Made by a program: the position numbers and the translations under genes. A stretch of 11,622 nucleotides of DNA. Origin: Minisyncoccota bacterium. Its GTDB lineage: Bacteria > Patescibacteriota > Minisyncoccia > Phycocordibacterales > UBA9973. Position 1 is the stretch's first letter, and every line of letters starts with the position of its first letter. The stretch covers positions 1 through 11,622 of the forward strand of contig JAGNZX010000012.1 in the NCBI GenBank assembly GCA_017984185.1, in the 5' to 3' direction. Positions 1-6,778 of this stretch are shown piece after piece. The notes under the pieces were generated by a model. The model was given only the letters and a program-made list of their open reading frames with translations, was not told where the DNA came from and ran no database searches.

Positions 1-885
1 CTTTTAACCCTAGTAAATCATCTAGATAAATACCTACTTGAAAAATATTTTAAAGATGGAGGAGTGGGCGCCCTCATGATCTTCTCTTCATTGTCTGGTG
101 TTTTAGTTTTACCATTTGCCTTGTTCTTTTCTTCCGAGAATGTCTTTGAAATACCTTTGAATTTTATTTCTGTATTGATAATGGTGGGTATTTTTAGTGC
201 TCTGGCTGTGTTCGCATATCTTTTTGCTTTAGAAGATGAGGAGGCAACGGTAGTAGTGCCTTTTTATCAAACGATACCAATCTTTTCTGGAATACTAGGA
301 TATTTGTTTCTTGGAGAAGAAGTTACAACATCACAAATAATAGGAATGCTTATAATAATTAGCGGTTCTATAATATTATCACTCGAACTCGATGAGGTTA
401 ATAACTTTAAATTCAAAACAAAGGCTGTTGTTTTAATGCTGGTATCGTCATTTTTATTTACAATAAATGCTATTATTTTCAAAAAGGTCGCTCTGGAAAG
501 TTCTTTTTGGGCATCTATTTTCTGGGAAAATGTGGGTTTGCTTATTACTGGTTTATTCATCTTTGTATTTTTCAAAAATTACAGAAAATTATTTATAGGT
601 GTATTTAAAGAAAACAGGACCAAAGTCATGATATTCAATATTGTTAGTGAAATTTTAGTTTTGATTGGTAACATATCTCTGCAATATGCTTTAATGTTGG
701 CACCTGTAGCCTTGGTGTTATTGGTTGACTCATATCAACCGATATTTGTCTTGATTTGGGCAGTTATATTTTACTTCTTATTCCCCAATATTTTTAAAGA
801 AGAACTGGATAGAAAAAATTTAATTAAAAAAATAATTAGTATCTTGATAATTGGTCTAGGTACTACGATAGTATATATCTTTTAA
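1..885 (+). CDS. EamA-family (DMT superfamily) permease, 5' partial
   Basis: The reading frame is open from the first base, so the start lies outside the window; 294 residues are visible up to TAA at 883-885. A GTG at 64 and an ATG at 76 lie inside the frame, but the codons before them continue a typical EamA helix-1/loop sequence (NHLDKYLLEKYFKDGGVGAL), so they are not the start. The protein is strongly hydrophobic. It shows the two-fold EamA repeat: the first half ends with the FYQTIPIFSGILGYLFLGEE stretch and a long Ile-rich helix. The second half begins near KAVVLMLVSSFLFTINAIIF and again contains a VDSYQPIFVLIWA segment. About ten membrane helices are expected and nine or so are visible. 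EamA proteins export or import small metabolites; the substrate cannot be read from the sequence. Codon use is very AT-rich. The next gene starts 5 nt downstream, so the two are probably cotranscribed. Confidence 0.88.
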   Translation, partial: LLTLVNHLDKYLLEKYFKDGGVGALMIFSSLSGVLVLPFALFFSSENVFEIPLNFISVLIMVGIFSALAVFAYLFALEDEEATVVVPFYQTIPIFSGILGYLFLGEEVTTSQIIGMLIIISGSIILSLELDEVNNFKFKTKAVVLMLVSSFLFTINAIIFKKVALESSFWASIFWENVGLLITGLFIFVFFKNYRKLFIGVFKENRTKVMIFNIVSEILVLIGNISLQYALMLAPVALVLLVDSYQPIFVLIWAVIFYFLFPNIFKEELDRKNLIKKIISILIIGLGTTIVYIF

Positions 886-890
886 AGATT

Positions 891-1676
891 ATGAAAAATA
901 ATATTTATTTTACTTTAGACGAGGCCAGAGAAGAAATTAAAAAAAGATGGTCTGACGAAACTCTAAAAAAGAAAGTAGAAGAATATCTGTCTAATAATTT
1001 TATCCCAGGAATTCAAAAAAATGAACCCCGGGCTGTATTTATTAGAACTATAATATCACCAGATAATGGATATGACTTTTTTTTCTTGAACGCGAATTAT
1101 TTAGGTCTCAAACCACTATATTCAGAATATACAGATGACCTGTTTGTTGGATTGAGTGAAGAAAAACTTGGTTTAGCCAGACTTCATCTAATATGGGAAG
1201 ATGGTAAAAAAAAATTAGTAGATATTGTAGATTTTAAAAACTATCACGGAAAACAAATACCTGACGTTAAGGTTGTTACAGGTGAGAACCTTGTTGATTT
1301 TCATCATAATTTATTAAAATTTTCACAATATCCAATCGGTGAAATAACGAATGTAAGCAAATATTTTAAGTCCTATGGCAAACCTAAAGACTATTATCCA
1401 TATTATTTAGCAAATTTTATATGTCATGGAGTTTTATTTGAAAATTTTGAAACCGATCCAAGCACACATGAATATAAATTTACAAACGACGTAGCATTAT
1501 CTGTTATCGATTTATTAGAAAAGCAATTTGGGGTTAAACCAATTATTGTAAAGTTATACCCAGACAATCAAACAGAAGAGGAAGATTTCTTCTGGTGGTG
1601 TTATAATAGTAGTATCAATAATTTTTTGATTAATTATGTTAAAAAAAACAATTGCATTATTAAAAAATCTGAATAA
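891..1676 (+). CDS. Hypothetical soluble protein, 261 aa, family not recognised
   Basis: I do not recognise this family. The ATG lies 5 nt after the permease stop, with no Shine-Dalgarno sequence, consistent with translation as part of the same operon. The protein has no signal peptide and no membrane segment. The N-terminal third is charged and helical (DEAREEIKKRW, KKKVEEYL). The middle carries beta-type stretches rich in Phe, Tyr and Asp (GYDFFFLNANYLGL, LHLIWEDGKKKLVDIVDF). The C-terminal half contains KYFKSYGKPKDYYPYYLANF, a CHGVLFENF segment and an aromatic cluster EEDFFWWCYN. The long aromatic-rich blocks suggest a folded, possibly ligand-binding cytoplasmic domain, but no catalytic motif stands out. 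GC is low; a hand-counted line (1201-1260) gives about 22%. The last 41 nt overlap the next gene in another frame. The coding call is firm because the frame is long, hydrophobicity is balanced and the flanking genes fit tightly. Confidence 0.75.
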   Translation: MKNNIYFTLDEAREEIKKRWSDETLKKKVEEYLSNNFIPGIQKNEPRAVFIRTIISPDNGYDFFFLNANYLGLKPLYSEYTDDLFVGLSEEKLGLARLHLIWEDGKKKLVDIVDFKNYHGKQIPDVKVVTGENLVDFHHNLLKFSQYPIGEITNVSKYFKSYGKPKDYYPYYLANFICHGVLFENFETDPSTHEYKFTNDVALSVIDLLEKQFGVKPIIVKLYPDNQTEEEDFFWWCYNSSINNFLINYVKKNNCIIKKSE

Positions 1677-1962
1677 ACATTGGTTTTTTTTGACATCCTT
1701 TTTTATTTTTTTAGCTGTTATTTTTATTACTTTTATTAAAGTGTATGTTCATAAAGATTTTTTAATGAGACTACCAGAAGATTGTGAGTCAGAGTTTAAT
1801 ACTTGTGTAGAAAGCGATGAGGGCTTAATTCCTACAAGATTTATTCTATCTGAGGAAAATTACCTTATAGATAATTGTAATGATCAAAATTTTGATCTAT
1901 GTCTTGAAAAATGTATTTTAGAGAAAATGTGTGTATTAGAAACCGAAGAAATAACTCACTAA
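1636..1962 (+). CDS. Small membrane-anchored six-cysteine protein, hypothetical
   Basis: This is a 108-residue protein of unknown family. A basic N-terminus (LKKTIALLKNLNKHW) precedes one strong hydrophobic helix at about residues 17-37. By the positive-inside rule the remaining ~70 residues lie outside the membrane. That outer part is acidic and holds six cysteines (50, 57, 81, 89, 93, 99), an even number that would allow three disulfides. The segment could also be an uncleaved signal anchor or a poor signal peptide. The ATG at 1636 lies inside the preceding gene (41-nt overlap, different frame), and there is no ribosome-binding sequence. The next in-frame ATG (residue 44) would remove the membrane segment. 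The histidine kinase gene begins 16 nt downstream, so the protein may act at the membrane with it, but that is inference from position only. Moderate confidence, because the overlap is long and the gene short. Confidence 0.6.
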   Translation: MLKKTIALLKNLNKHWFFLTSFFIFLAVIFITFIKVYVHKDFLMRLPEDCESEFNTCVESDEGLIPTRFILSEENYLIDNCNDQNFDLCLEKCILEKMCVLETEEITH

Positions 1963-1978
1963 TAATATTAATTAATAT

Positions 1979-3607
1979 ATGATCTGCCAAGGACTTACCC
2001 AACCATTTTTATTTCTTTTTTCTGCTGATGTACCACCACTGTTGTATTATTCCCACATACCCTCAGCAATAATTTCACTACTCTTAGGTATTTTGATATT
2101 AAAATTAGGAGACAAGAGAAAATCTTCTATAATATTGTTTTTTTTAACCATGAATTTCTTTTTGTTATTTATTACCAATATTGCTATATGGACAAATATT
2201 GATGCTGGTCTTTTGACATTTCTGTGGTCTATTAACCAATTTATATTCTTACTTCTACCAATCCTGTCTTTGTATTTATTTGCAGTCTTTTTAAACAAAG
2301 ACTTAATTTTACCGTTACCACATAAAATATTTGGGCTTTTAACCGCATTCTTATTTTTGCCAATAATATGGTTTGGTTATAATATAAATTACTTCGATTT
2401 GTATAATTGCGAGGCAGTAGAGGGGAAATTAGTTACTTTTTACCAAAACGGTATTTTACTGGCATCGACTTTTATAATAGTAATTTCTTCAATCAGGAGA
2501 TTAGTATCTATAAAAGAAAAACGGGAAGAGAAAATAAAAATTATCTTATTAGCATTTGGGTTGTGTTCTATGCTTTTTTCTTTATTCTTTTCTTGGAACC
2601 CAGCAATTTTTGGTTATTCATTCGCAGCAGAACAGTTCGGTTTTGTGGGTATGATAATCTTTTTACTTATAATATCTTACCTAATTGTTAAGTTTAAAGC
2701 TTTCAGTGTGAAACTTCTAGCAACTCAAGCATTAGTGTGGGGACTTTCAGCGCTTATCGGTTCACAATTTTTCTTTATTAAAGTAACTACAAATTTTATT
2801 CTTAACGGAATCGGTTTTATTGCTTCTATTGTCTTGGGTAGGTATCTGGTTTTGTCTGTGAAAAAAGAAGTGCAACAAAAGGAAGAATTGGCGAAATTGG
2901 ATGTTGAGTTGGAAAATCTTTTAAAGGAACGTGAGTCACTGGTTCACTTGGTTACTCACAAGGTCAAGGGATCTTTTACTCGTTCGAAATATATATTTGC
3001 AGGTATCTTGGATGGAACTTACGGTGAAATTAATCCTGAAATTAAAAAAGTAGCTGGACAAGGATTGGAGTCTGATAATGCCGGTATTGAGACGGTAGAT
3101 TTGGTGCTTTCGGTGGCTAATATGCAAAAAGGCACAGTGAGATACGACATGAAACCTTTGAATCTGAAGGATTTAGTGGAAAAAAATATCTCTGATAAAA
3201 AGATTGCTATTGAAGCACATGGTTTAAAGATCGAAACAGATATCAAAGAAAGTGTATATCAGGTTCTCGGTGATGCTTTTTGGCTCAAAGAAGCTGTCGC
3301 CAATTTGATTGAAAACTCTATCAAATACACACCGACTGGGACTATCGTTGTCGGTCTAGAGAAAAAAGAAAAGAATATCGTCTTGTTTGTGAAAGATACC
3401 GGAATAGGTATAAATGATGAAGACAAGAAATCATTGTTTACTGAGGGCGGACGAGGCAAAAATTCTGTTAAGGTGAATGTAGACTCGACAGGCTATGGAC
3501 TATATTCAGTAAAACTAATAATCGACGCTCACAAAGGGCGAACTTGGGCAGAGTCGGAAGGCACCGGCAAGGGCTCAACTTTCTTTGTCGAATTGCCGAT
3601 AGCTTAA
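1979..3607 (+). CDS. Membrane sensor histidine kinase with N-terminal multi-TM domain (orphan)
   Basis: This 542-residue protein has eight or nine hydrophobic helices between residues 24 and 293, with the look of 7TM-type sensor regions. A charged coiled-coil linker (about 294-322) and a kinase core follow. The dimerisation/phosphoacceptor helix contains LVTHKVKGSFTRSK with His327 as the likely phosphorylated residue. The ATPase domain is complete: N-box LIENSIKYTP (Asn442/Asn446), G1 box DTGIGI (Asp473), G2 box STGYGLYSVKLIIDAHKG and the closing GKGSTFFVELP. Expected activity is ATP-dependent autophosphorylation and transfer to a response regulator. No regulator gene is adjacent, so the kinase is an orphan in this window. 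The His box is unusual: His is followed by Lys and the usual acidic residue and TPL are missing. The membrane half is AT-rich while the kinase half is near 40-45% GC by hand counts. No Shine-Dalgarno sequence is present; the gene probably belongs to the upstream operon. Confidence 0.9.
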   Translation: MICQGLTQPFLFLFSADVPPLLYYSHIPSAIISLLLGILILKLGDKRKSSIILFFLTMNFFLLFITNIAIWTNIDAGLLTFLWSINQFIFLLLPILSLYLFAVFLNKDLILPLPHKIFGLLTAFLFLPIIWFGYNINYFDLYNCEAVEGKLVTFYQNGILLASTFIIVISSIRRLVSIKEKREEKIKIILLAFGLCSMLFSLFFSWNPAIFGYSFAAEQFGFVGMIIFLLIISYLIVKFKAFSVKLLATQALVWGLSALIGSQFFFIKVTTNFILNGIGFIASIVLGRYLVLSVKKEVQQKEELAKLDVELENLLKERESLVHLVTHKVKGSFTRSKYIFAGILDGTYGEINPEIKKVAGQGLESDNAGIETVDLVLSVANMQKGTVRYDMKPLNLKDLVEKNISDKKIAIEAHGLKIETDIKESVYQVLGDAFWLKEAVANLIENSIKYTPTGTIVVGLEKKEKNIVLFVKDTGIGINDEDKKSLFTEGGRGKNSVKVNVDSTGYGLYSVKLIIDAHKGRTWAESEGTGKGSTFFVELPIA

Positions 3608-3610
3608 AAA

Positions 3611-4504
3611 TTATTGTTTGATTTTACTTGAAGTCATACGAGACATGACTTCACTAGCTGCACTTACTGAATTGGTGATGATGATTGAATTGTCATTGGC
3701 AAATACATACATCAATACAATTTTATTATTTTCAGCCTCAGTTCCCTCATACAAGATTCTCGCATTTTTGTTTTCAACAATACCGTCCTCGAAATCTTTT
3801 GTTAATAGATAACTATTTGTGCTAGAAATATTTACACCCAAAAAATCATGCAAGTCTGCAAACATTTTATTTTCCCAAGTGTGAATATTGTTAAAAACAT
3901 CCTGGATAGACCGCACCTTAATCAACATAAAAAAATCTTTCTTGATTCCGTTGACGACTACTCCAGTCAAAAAATTATCACTCACGACTTCGGTCCCCGA
4001 ATTATTTATTTCCGGCAGGGCGAGATTGCTCTGTATAACTTTTAAAAATTTTTTTAGTCCAAAGATTTCTTTGTTCTCAGTAAAGTATATACCCTCGACT
4101 TCCCCGGTTTTAAGATCAACGTCGTTTACAGCGTTCAAAAAAGCTGTATTTAGTTTTTCTTTTGTTGGACTGGGCAGCTCGACGAAAATATTTTTGTCGT
4201 TAAAAATTAAAGGAGAAAATTGTTTAGTGATTTCAACCACTTGATTTTCTTTCTTGATACCAGAAATAATCAAAATAACAAAAGTGCTAATGATAAGTAT
4301 CATACCCAATATTCCAAAAATTTTATTTTTTTGGGCCTCGGGTGATGTTTTATTATCTTCTACTTCACGTTCTTCGGCTTGGTGAATTATTTTTTTTATT
4401 AGCCCTTCTTTGTTGTCGCTGATTACCTGTGCCATATCTTCAGCATAGGTTTCAACTATTTTTGTATCAACGAGTTCAGATGTTTTTTTATTATTTTGTT
4501 CCAT
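3611..4504 (-). CDS. Hypothetical single-pass membrane protein linked to pnp
   Basis: This protein has 297 residues from the ATG at 4504. A GTG at 4537 would add 11 residues but lies deeper inside pnp, so the ATG is preferred. It gives a 14-nt overlap with the end of pnp and suggests translational coupling. Residues 1-60 are polar and charged, with ETYAEDMAQVI and EGLIKKIIHQAEEREVE helices, and are predicted cytoplasmic. Residues 62-82 form one strong membrane helix. The remaining ~215 residues are expected outside the membrane, with alternating beta/helix character and no cysteines or catalytic motif I can name. The gene sits last in the rpsO-pnp cluster and converges with the kinase gene, with 3 nt between the two stop codons. 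The N-terminal pattern resembles anchors of other uncharacterised CPR membrane proteins (from memory, unverified). Function unknown. Confidence 0.72.
   Translation of the reverse strand: MEQNNKKTSELVDTKIVETYAEDMAQVISDNKEGLIKKIIHQAEEREVEDNKTSPEAQKNKIFGILGMILIISTFVILIISGIKKENQVVEITKQFSPLIFNDKNIFVELPSPTKEKLNTAFLNAVNDVDLKTGEVEGIYFTENKEIFGLKKFLKVIQSNLALPEINNSGTEVVSDNFLTGVVVNGIKKDFFMLIKVRSIQDVFNNIHTWENKMFADLHDFLGVNISSTNSYLLTKDFEDGIVENKNARILYEGTEAENNKIVLMYVFANDNSIIITNSVSAASEVMSRMTSSKIKQ
3629..3653. other. Perfect 9-bp inverted repeat (hairpin) just past the kinase stop
   Basis: Arms TGAAGTCAT (3629-3637) and ATGACTTCA (3645-3653) pair perfectly around a 7-nt loop. The hairpin begins 21 nt after the kinase stop codon and lies in the last codons of the convergent minus-strand gene. 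No T-run follows it directly on the plus strand. On the minus strand a short T-run (at 3606-3610) comes only some 18 nt later. It may act as a weak terminator or 3'-end stabiliser for the kinase mRNA, but it is not a canonical intrinsic terminator. Confidence 0.35.
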
Positions 4505-6614
4505 TGGTTGGTTTAAAAAAATCTTTGTCTGCCTCACGAATCGAGAGACTTATTTTTCCTCTTTCTGCATCAACCTTGATGACTTTGACGGGCACAATCA
4601 TACCTTCTTTTATTATATCCGATACTCGCTCAACACGAAATGGGGCGATCTCAGAAATGTGCACCATACCGTCGGTCGAATCATTCAAACTAACAAAAGC
4701 CCCAAAGTCGGCAATTTTCACTACTTCCCCTTTTAGCACATCACCGACAGAAAATTCATGAGTCATTTCTTCGATGATGTCTTTGGCTTTTTGTGGAGCA
4801 TCACCGATACCAGTGAGGTATACTGTACCATCATCTTCGATGGTTATCTCGGCACCAGTTCGCTCTTTGATTTCTTTGATGGTTTTGCCTCCCCCGCCGA
4901 TGACGAGTCCGATCTTGGTTGGATTTATTTTCGTGATTAAGATTCTCGGTGCGTTTATTGAGATTTCTTTTCGTGGTTCAGCAATTACTTTTTGCATTTC
5001 ACCTAAAATTGTAAGTCGAGCATCTTTGGCTTGGCGCATAGCTTCACCAAGGATTTTTACTGGCACTCCTTCGACTTTGACGTCGAGCTGTATCGCAGTG
5101 ACTCCATTGCGTGTACCAGCAACTTTGAAGTCCATATCTCCGTGGTGGTCTTCTGGTCCTTGAATGTCAGTTAGTACTTTGTAAGCATTATCATTTTCAT
5201 ACATAAGACCCATAGCGATGCCGGCCACTGGTGCTAAAATTGGCACCCCACCATCCATAAGGGCGATAGATGAAGCACAGATTGAAGCTTGAGAAGTCGA
5301 ACCGTTCGATGCCATAGATTCTGAGACGACACGAATCGTGTAAGGAAATTCTGCTATCGGAGGCAAGACCATTGCCAAAGCTTTCTCGGCGAGAGCTCCG
5401 TGACCGACTTCGCGACGATTTGTAAAACCAGCCCGACCAGTTTCTCCACCAGAGTATGGAGGGAAATTGTAGTGATGCATAAAACGAAGCTCTTTTTTGT
5501 CACGCATACCGTCTACCATGTGCCGATCTTCTGGTCCGCCGAGAGTGAGCACGGATAGCACGTGCGTCCCACCGCGGTAGAAAATTCCTGAACCGTGCAA
5601 TACCGAGGAAACTCCTCCGGCTTGTCCAGAAAGTTCTCGGACTTCATCCATTTTTCTTCCGTCAGCACGCTTGTTTTCTTTGATAGCTTTTTCGTGGAGC
5701 ATGTCATTTTCTGTGTCATCAAAAAGTGCATCTTCGAGAGCAAAATCATCGCGATCTCCATATTTTTTGGCAACTAAATCATTCCAAATAGTATGCAATA
5801 CATCGATTTCTTTTTTACCTGCCCCAGAAAAAAGAGCTGACTCCATTTTTGGTAAAATATTTTCTTTAAATAAAGCCACCGATTCAGGATCGATTGTGTT
5901 TTTTTCTATCACTCTTTTTTCTTTACCAATTTCGGCCATGATTTTCTTTTGGAAGTCTTCGAGTTTGGTGATTTCAATACTTGCTTGGGCTAGTGCTTGT
6001 TCGAGTTCATCTTCTTTGATTTGTCGGGCTGAAGCTTCGATCATGTTTATGTTTCCATTTTTCCCACAGACGGCAAGGTCGTATTTATATTGAGCTTCTT
6101 CGGTGCGCAAAGATGATACTGCATTTACCACTAGGTTGTCATCATTATATTTACCGATGCGCACTGCGCCGACAGGTCCAGCCCAAGGGATATTTGAGAC
6201 TGAAAGTGCCAAAGAAGCAGCATTTACCGCCATAATTACAGAATCATTTTCATCGAGCGATATGACGGTGACAATGATTTGCACCGCATGACGGATAGAT
6301 TGATCAAAGAGTGGACGCAAGGTGCGGTCGATAACTCGGCTGGCCAAAATCGCATCTTCGGAAGGCTTGCCTTCGCGTTTTACAAACTTGGAACCAGAAA
6401 TTTTCCCGGAAGCATAAAATCTCTCGACATAGTCGACAGTCAAATTAAAAAACCCCAGACCCTTGTGGCTGTCTTTGGACATACAGGCTGTGGCCAGGAC
6501 CACCGTCTCACCGTATTTGAGCATCACCGAACCATGCGCTTGTTCTGCTAAATCTGTAAAAATGGCGGTCATAGTCTTGCCGCCGATTTCTAAACTATAT
6601 TCTTTCTTTTGCAT
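4491..6614 (-). CDS. pnp: Polyribonucleotide nucleotidyltransferase (PNPase)
   Basis: PNPase degrades RNA 3' to 5' by phosphorolysis and can also add nucleotides; it acts as a cytosolic trimer. All expected parts are visible in 707 residues (the E. coli enzyme has 711). The first RNase PH domain contains LTVDYVERFYASGKI and SRVIDRTLRPLF. A helical linker follows. The second, catalytic RNase PH domain contains TNRREVGHGALAEKAL, ASNGSTSQASICASSIALMD and GPEDHHGDMDFKVAGT. Asp489, Asp495 and Lys497 match E. coli D486, D492 and K494. A KH domain follows with a GxxG loop written IGGGGK (usually IGPGGK), then a C-terminal S1 domain with GVV-type strands and DFGAFVSL. I chose the ATG at 6614 because MQKKEYSLEIGG is the usual family start. 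The ATG at 6650 would add 12 residues (NYPRPWWEKNK) not typical of PNPase. Neither start has a well-placed Shine-Dalgarno sequence. The gene lies in an rpsO cluster but also has its own promoter candidate and a long leader. Confidence 0.97.
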   Translation of the reverse strand: MQKKEYSLEIGGKTMTAIFTDLAEQAHGSVMLKYGETVVLATACMSKDSHKGLGFFNLTVDYVERFYASGKISGSKFVKREGKPSEDAILASRVIDRTLRPLFDQSIRHAVQIIVTVISLDENDSVIMAVNAASLALSVSNIPWAGPVGAVRIGKYNDDNLVVNAVSSLRTEEAQYKYDLAVCGKNGNINMIEASARQIKEDELEQALAQASIEITKLEDFQKKIMAEIGKEKRVIEKNTIDPESVALFKENILPKMESALFSGAGKKEIDVLHTIWNDLVAKKYGDRDDFALEDALFDDTENDMLHEKAIKENKRADGRKMDEVRELSGQAGGVSSVLHGSGIFYRGGTHVLSVLTLGGPEDRHMVDGMRDKKELRFMHHYNFPPYSGGETGRAGFTNRREVGHGALAEKALAMVLPPIAEFPYTIRVVSESMASNGSTSQASICASSIALMDGGVPILAPVAGIAMGLMYENDNAYKVLTDIQGPEDHHGDMDFKVAGTRNGVTAIQLDVKVEGVPVKILGEAMRQAKDARLTILGEMQKVIAEPRKEISINAPRILITKINPTKIGLVIGGGGKTIKEIKERTGAEITIEDDGTVYLTGIGDAPQKAKDIIEEMTHEFSVGDVLKGEVVKIADFGAFVSLNDSTDGMVHISEIAPFRVERVSDIIKEGMIVPVKVIKVDAERGKISLSIREADKDFFKPTNGTK

Positions 6615-6750
6615 TTTATTTTTTTCCCACCAAGGGCGGGGGTAGTTCATATTCAGACTAAAGTATTGCTCCCCTTTTTTTGATTAACATCAAAATGAGA
6701 ACAAAACTGCATGTCTGAACACGAACAGATTAACTAATAAGTATATAATT
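6615..6750 (-). promoter_or_regulatory. Long 5' leader of pnp with inverted repeats
   Basis: If transcription starts just after the -10 candidate at 6756-6751, pnp has a leader of about 130 nt, far longer than those of neighbouring transcription-unit starts. It contains an AT-rich hairpin with arms TTTTGAT and ATCAAAA around GTTA (6681-6698 on the plus strand). It also contains a longer-range complementary pair, TTCAGAC (6652-6658) with GTCTGAA (6713-6719). An AGGGGAG purine run near 6669-6675 could be a ribosome-binding element but is about 18 nt from the upstream ATG. The pnp leaders of other bacteria carry structures used in autoregulation; an analogous role here is inference only. Confidence 0.3.
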
Positions 6751-6778
6751 ATCCTAGCATTTTACCCCCAAAAGGCAA
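6751..6778 (-). promoter_or_regulatory. Candidate promoter for pnp
   Basis: On the minus strand TTGCCT (6778-6773) is followed after 16 nt by TAGGAT (6756-6751), preceded by TGC to give an extended -10 of the form TGnTANNNT. The -35 ends next to the stop codon of the upstream membrane-protein gene. A second -10-like TATACT lies a few bases downstream without a good -35. This would let pnp be transcribed separately from rpsO. Confidence 0.4.

Noticed and set aside
1641..1650. A AAA AAC slippery heptamer at the end of the 261-aa gene, possible frameshift fusion to the six-cysteine protein
   Set aside because: The heptamer is in the right register for -1 slippage, but the downstream gene is in the +1 frame, so -1 shifting does not reach it. 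The small gene also has its own ATG at 1636. Polymerase slippage at the A8 tract remains possible but there is no evidence for it.
2407..2691. 94-codon frame inside the histidine kinase
   Set aside because: It is out of frame with the kinase, shares no family features and lies entirely within the sensor coding region.
4774..6551. Several open frames of 60-140 codons on the plus strand opposite pnp
   Set aside because: They are complements of PNPase codons, have low-complexity Ser/Phe-rich or odd composition, no promoters, and the opposite strand has clear family motifs throughout.
6615..6650. 12-residue N-terminal extension of PNPase from the ATG at 6650
   Set aside because: The extra residues (rich in Pro and Trp) are not typical of PNPase, and MQKKEYSLEIGG at 6614 matches the family start. 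It cannot be fully excluded, since neither start has a good ribosome-binding site.
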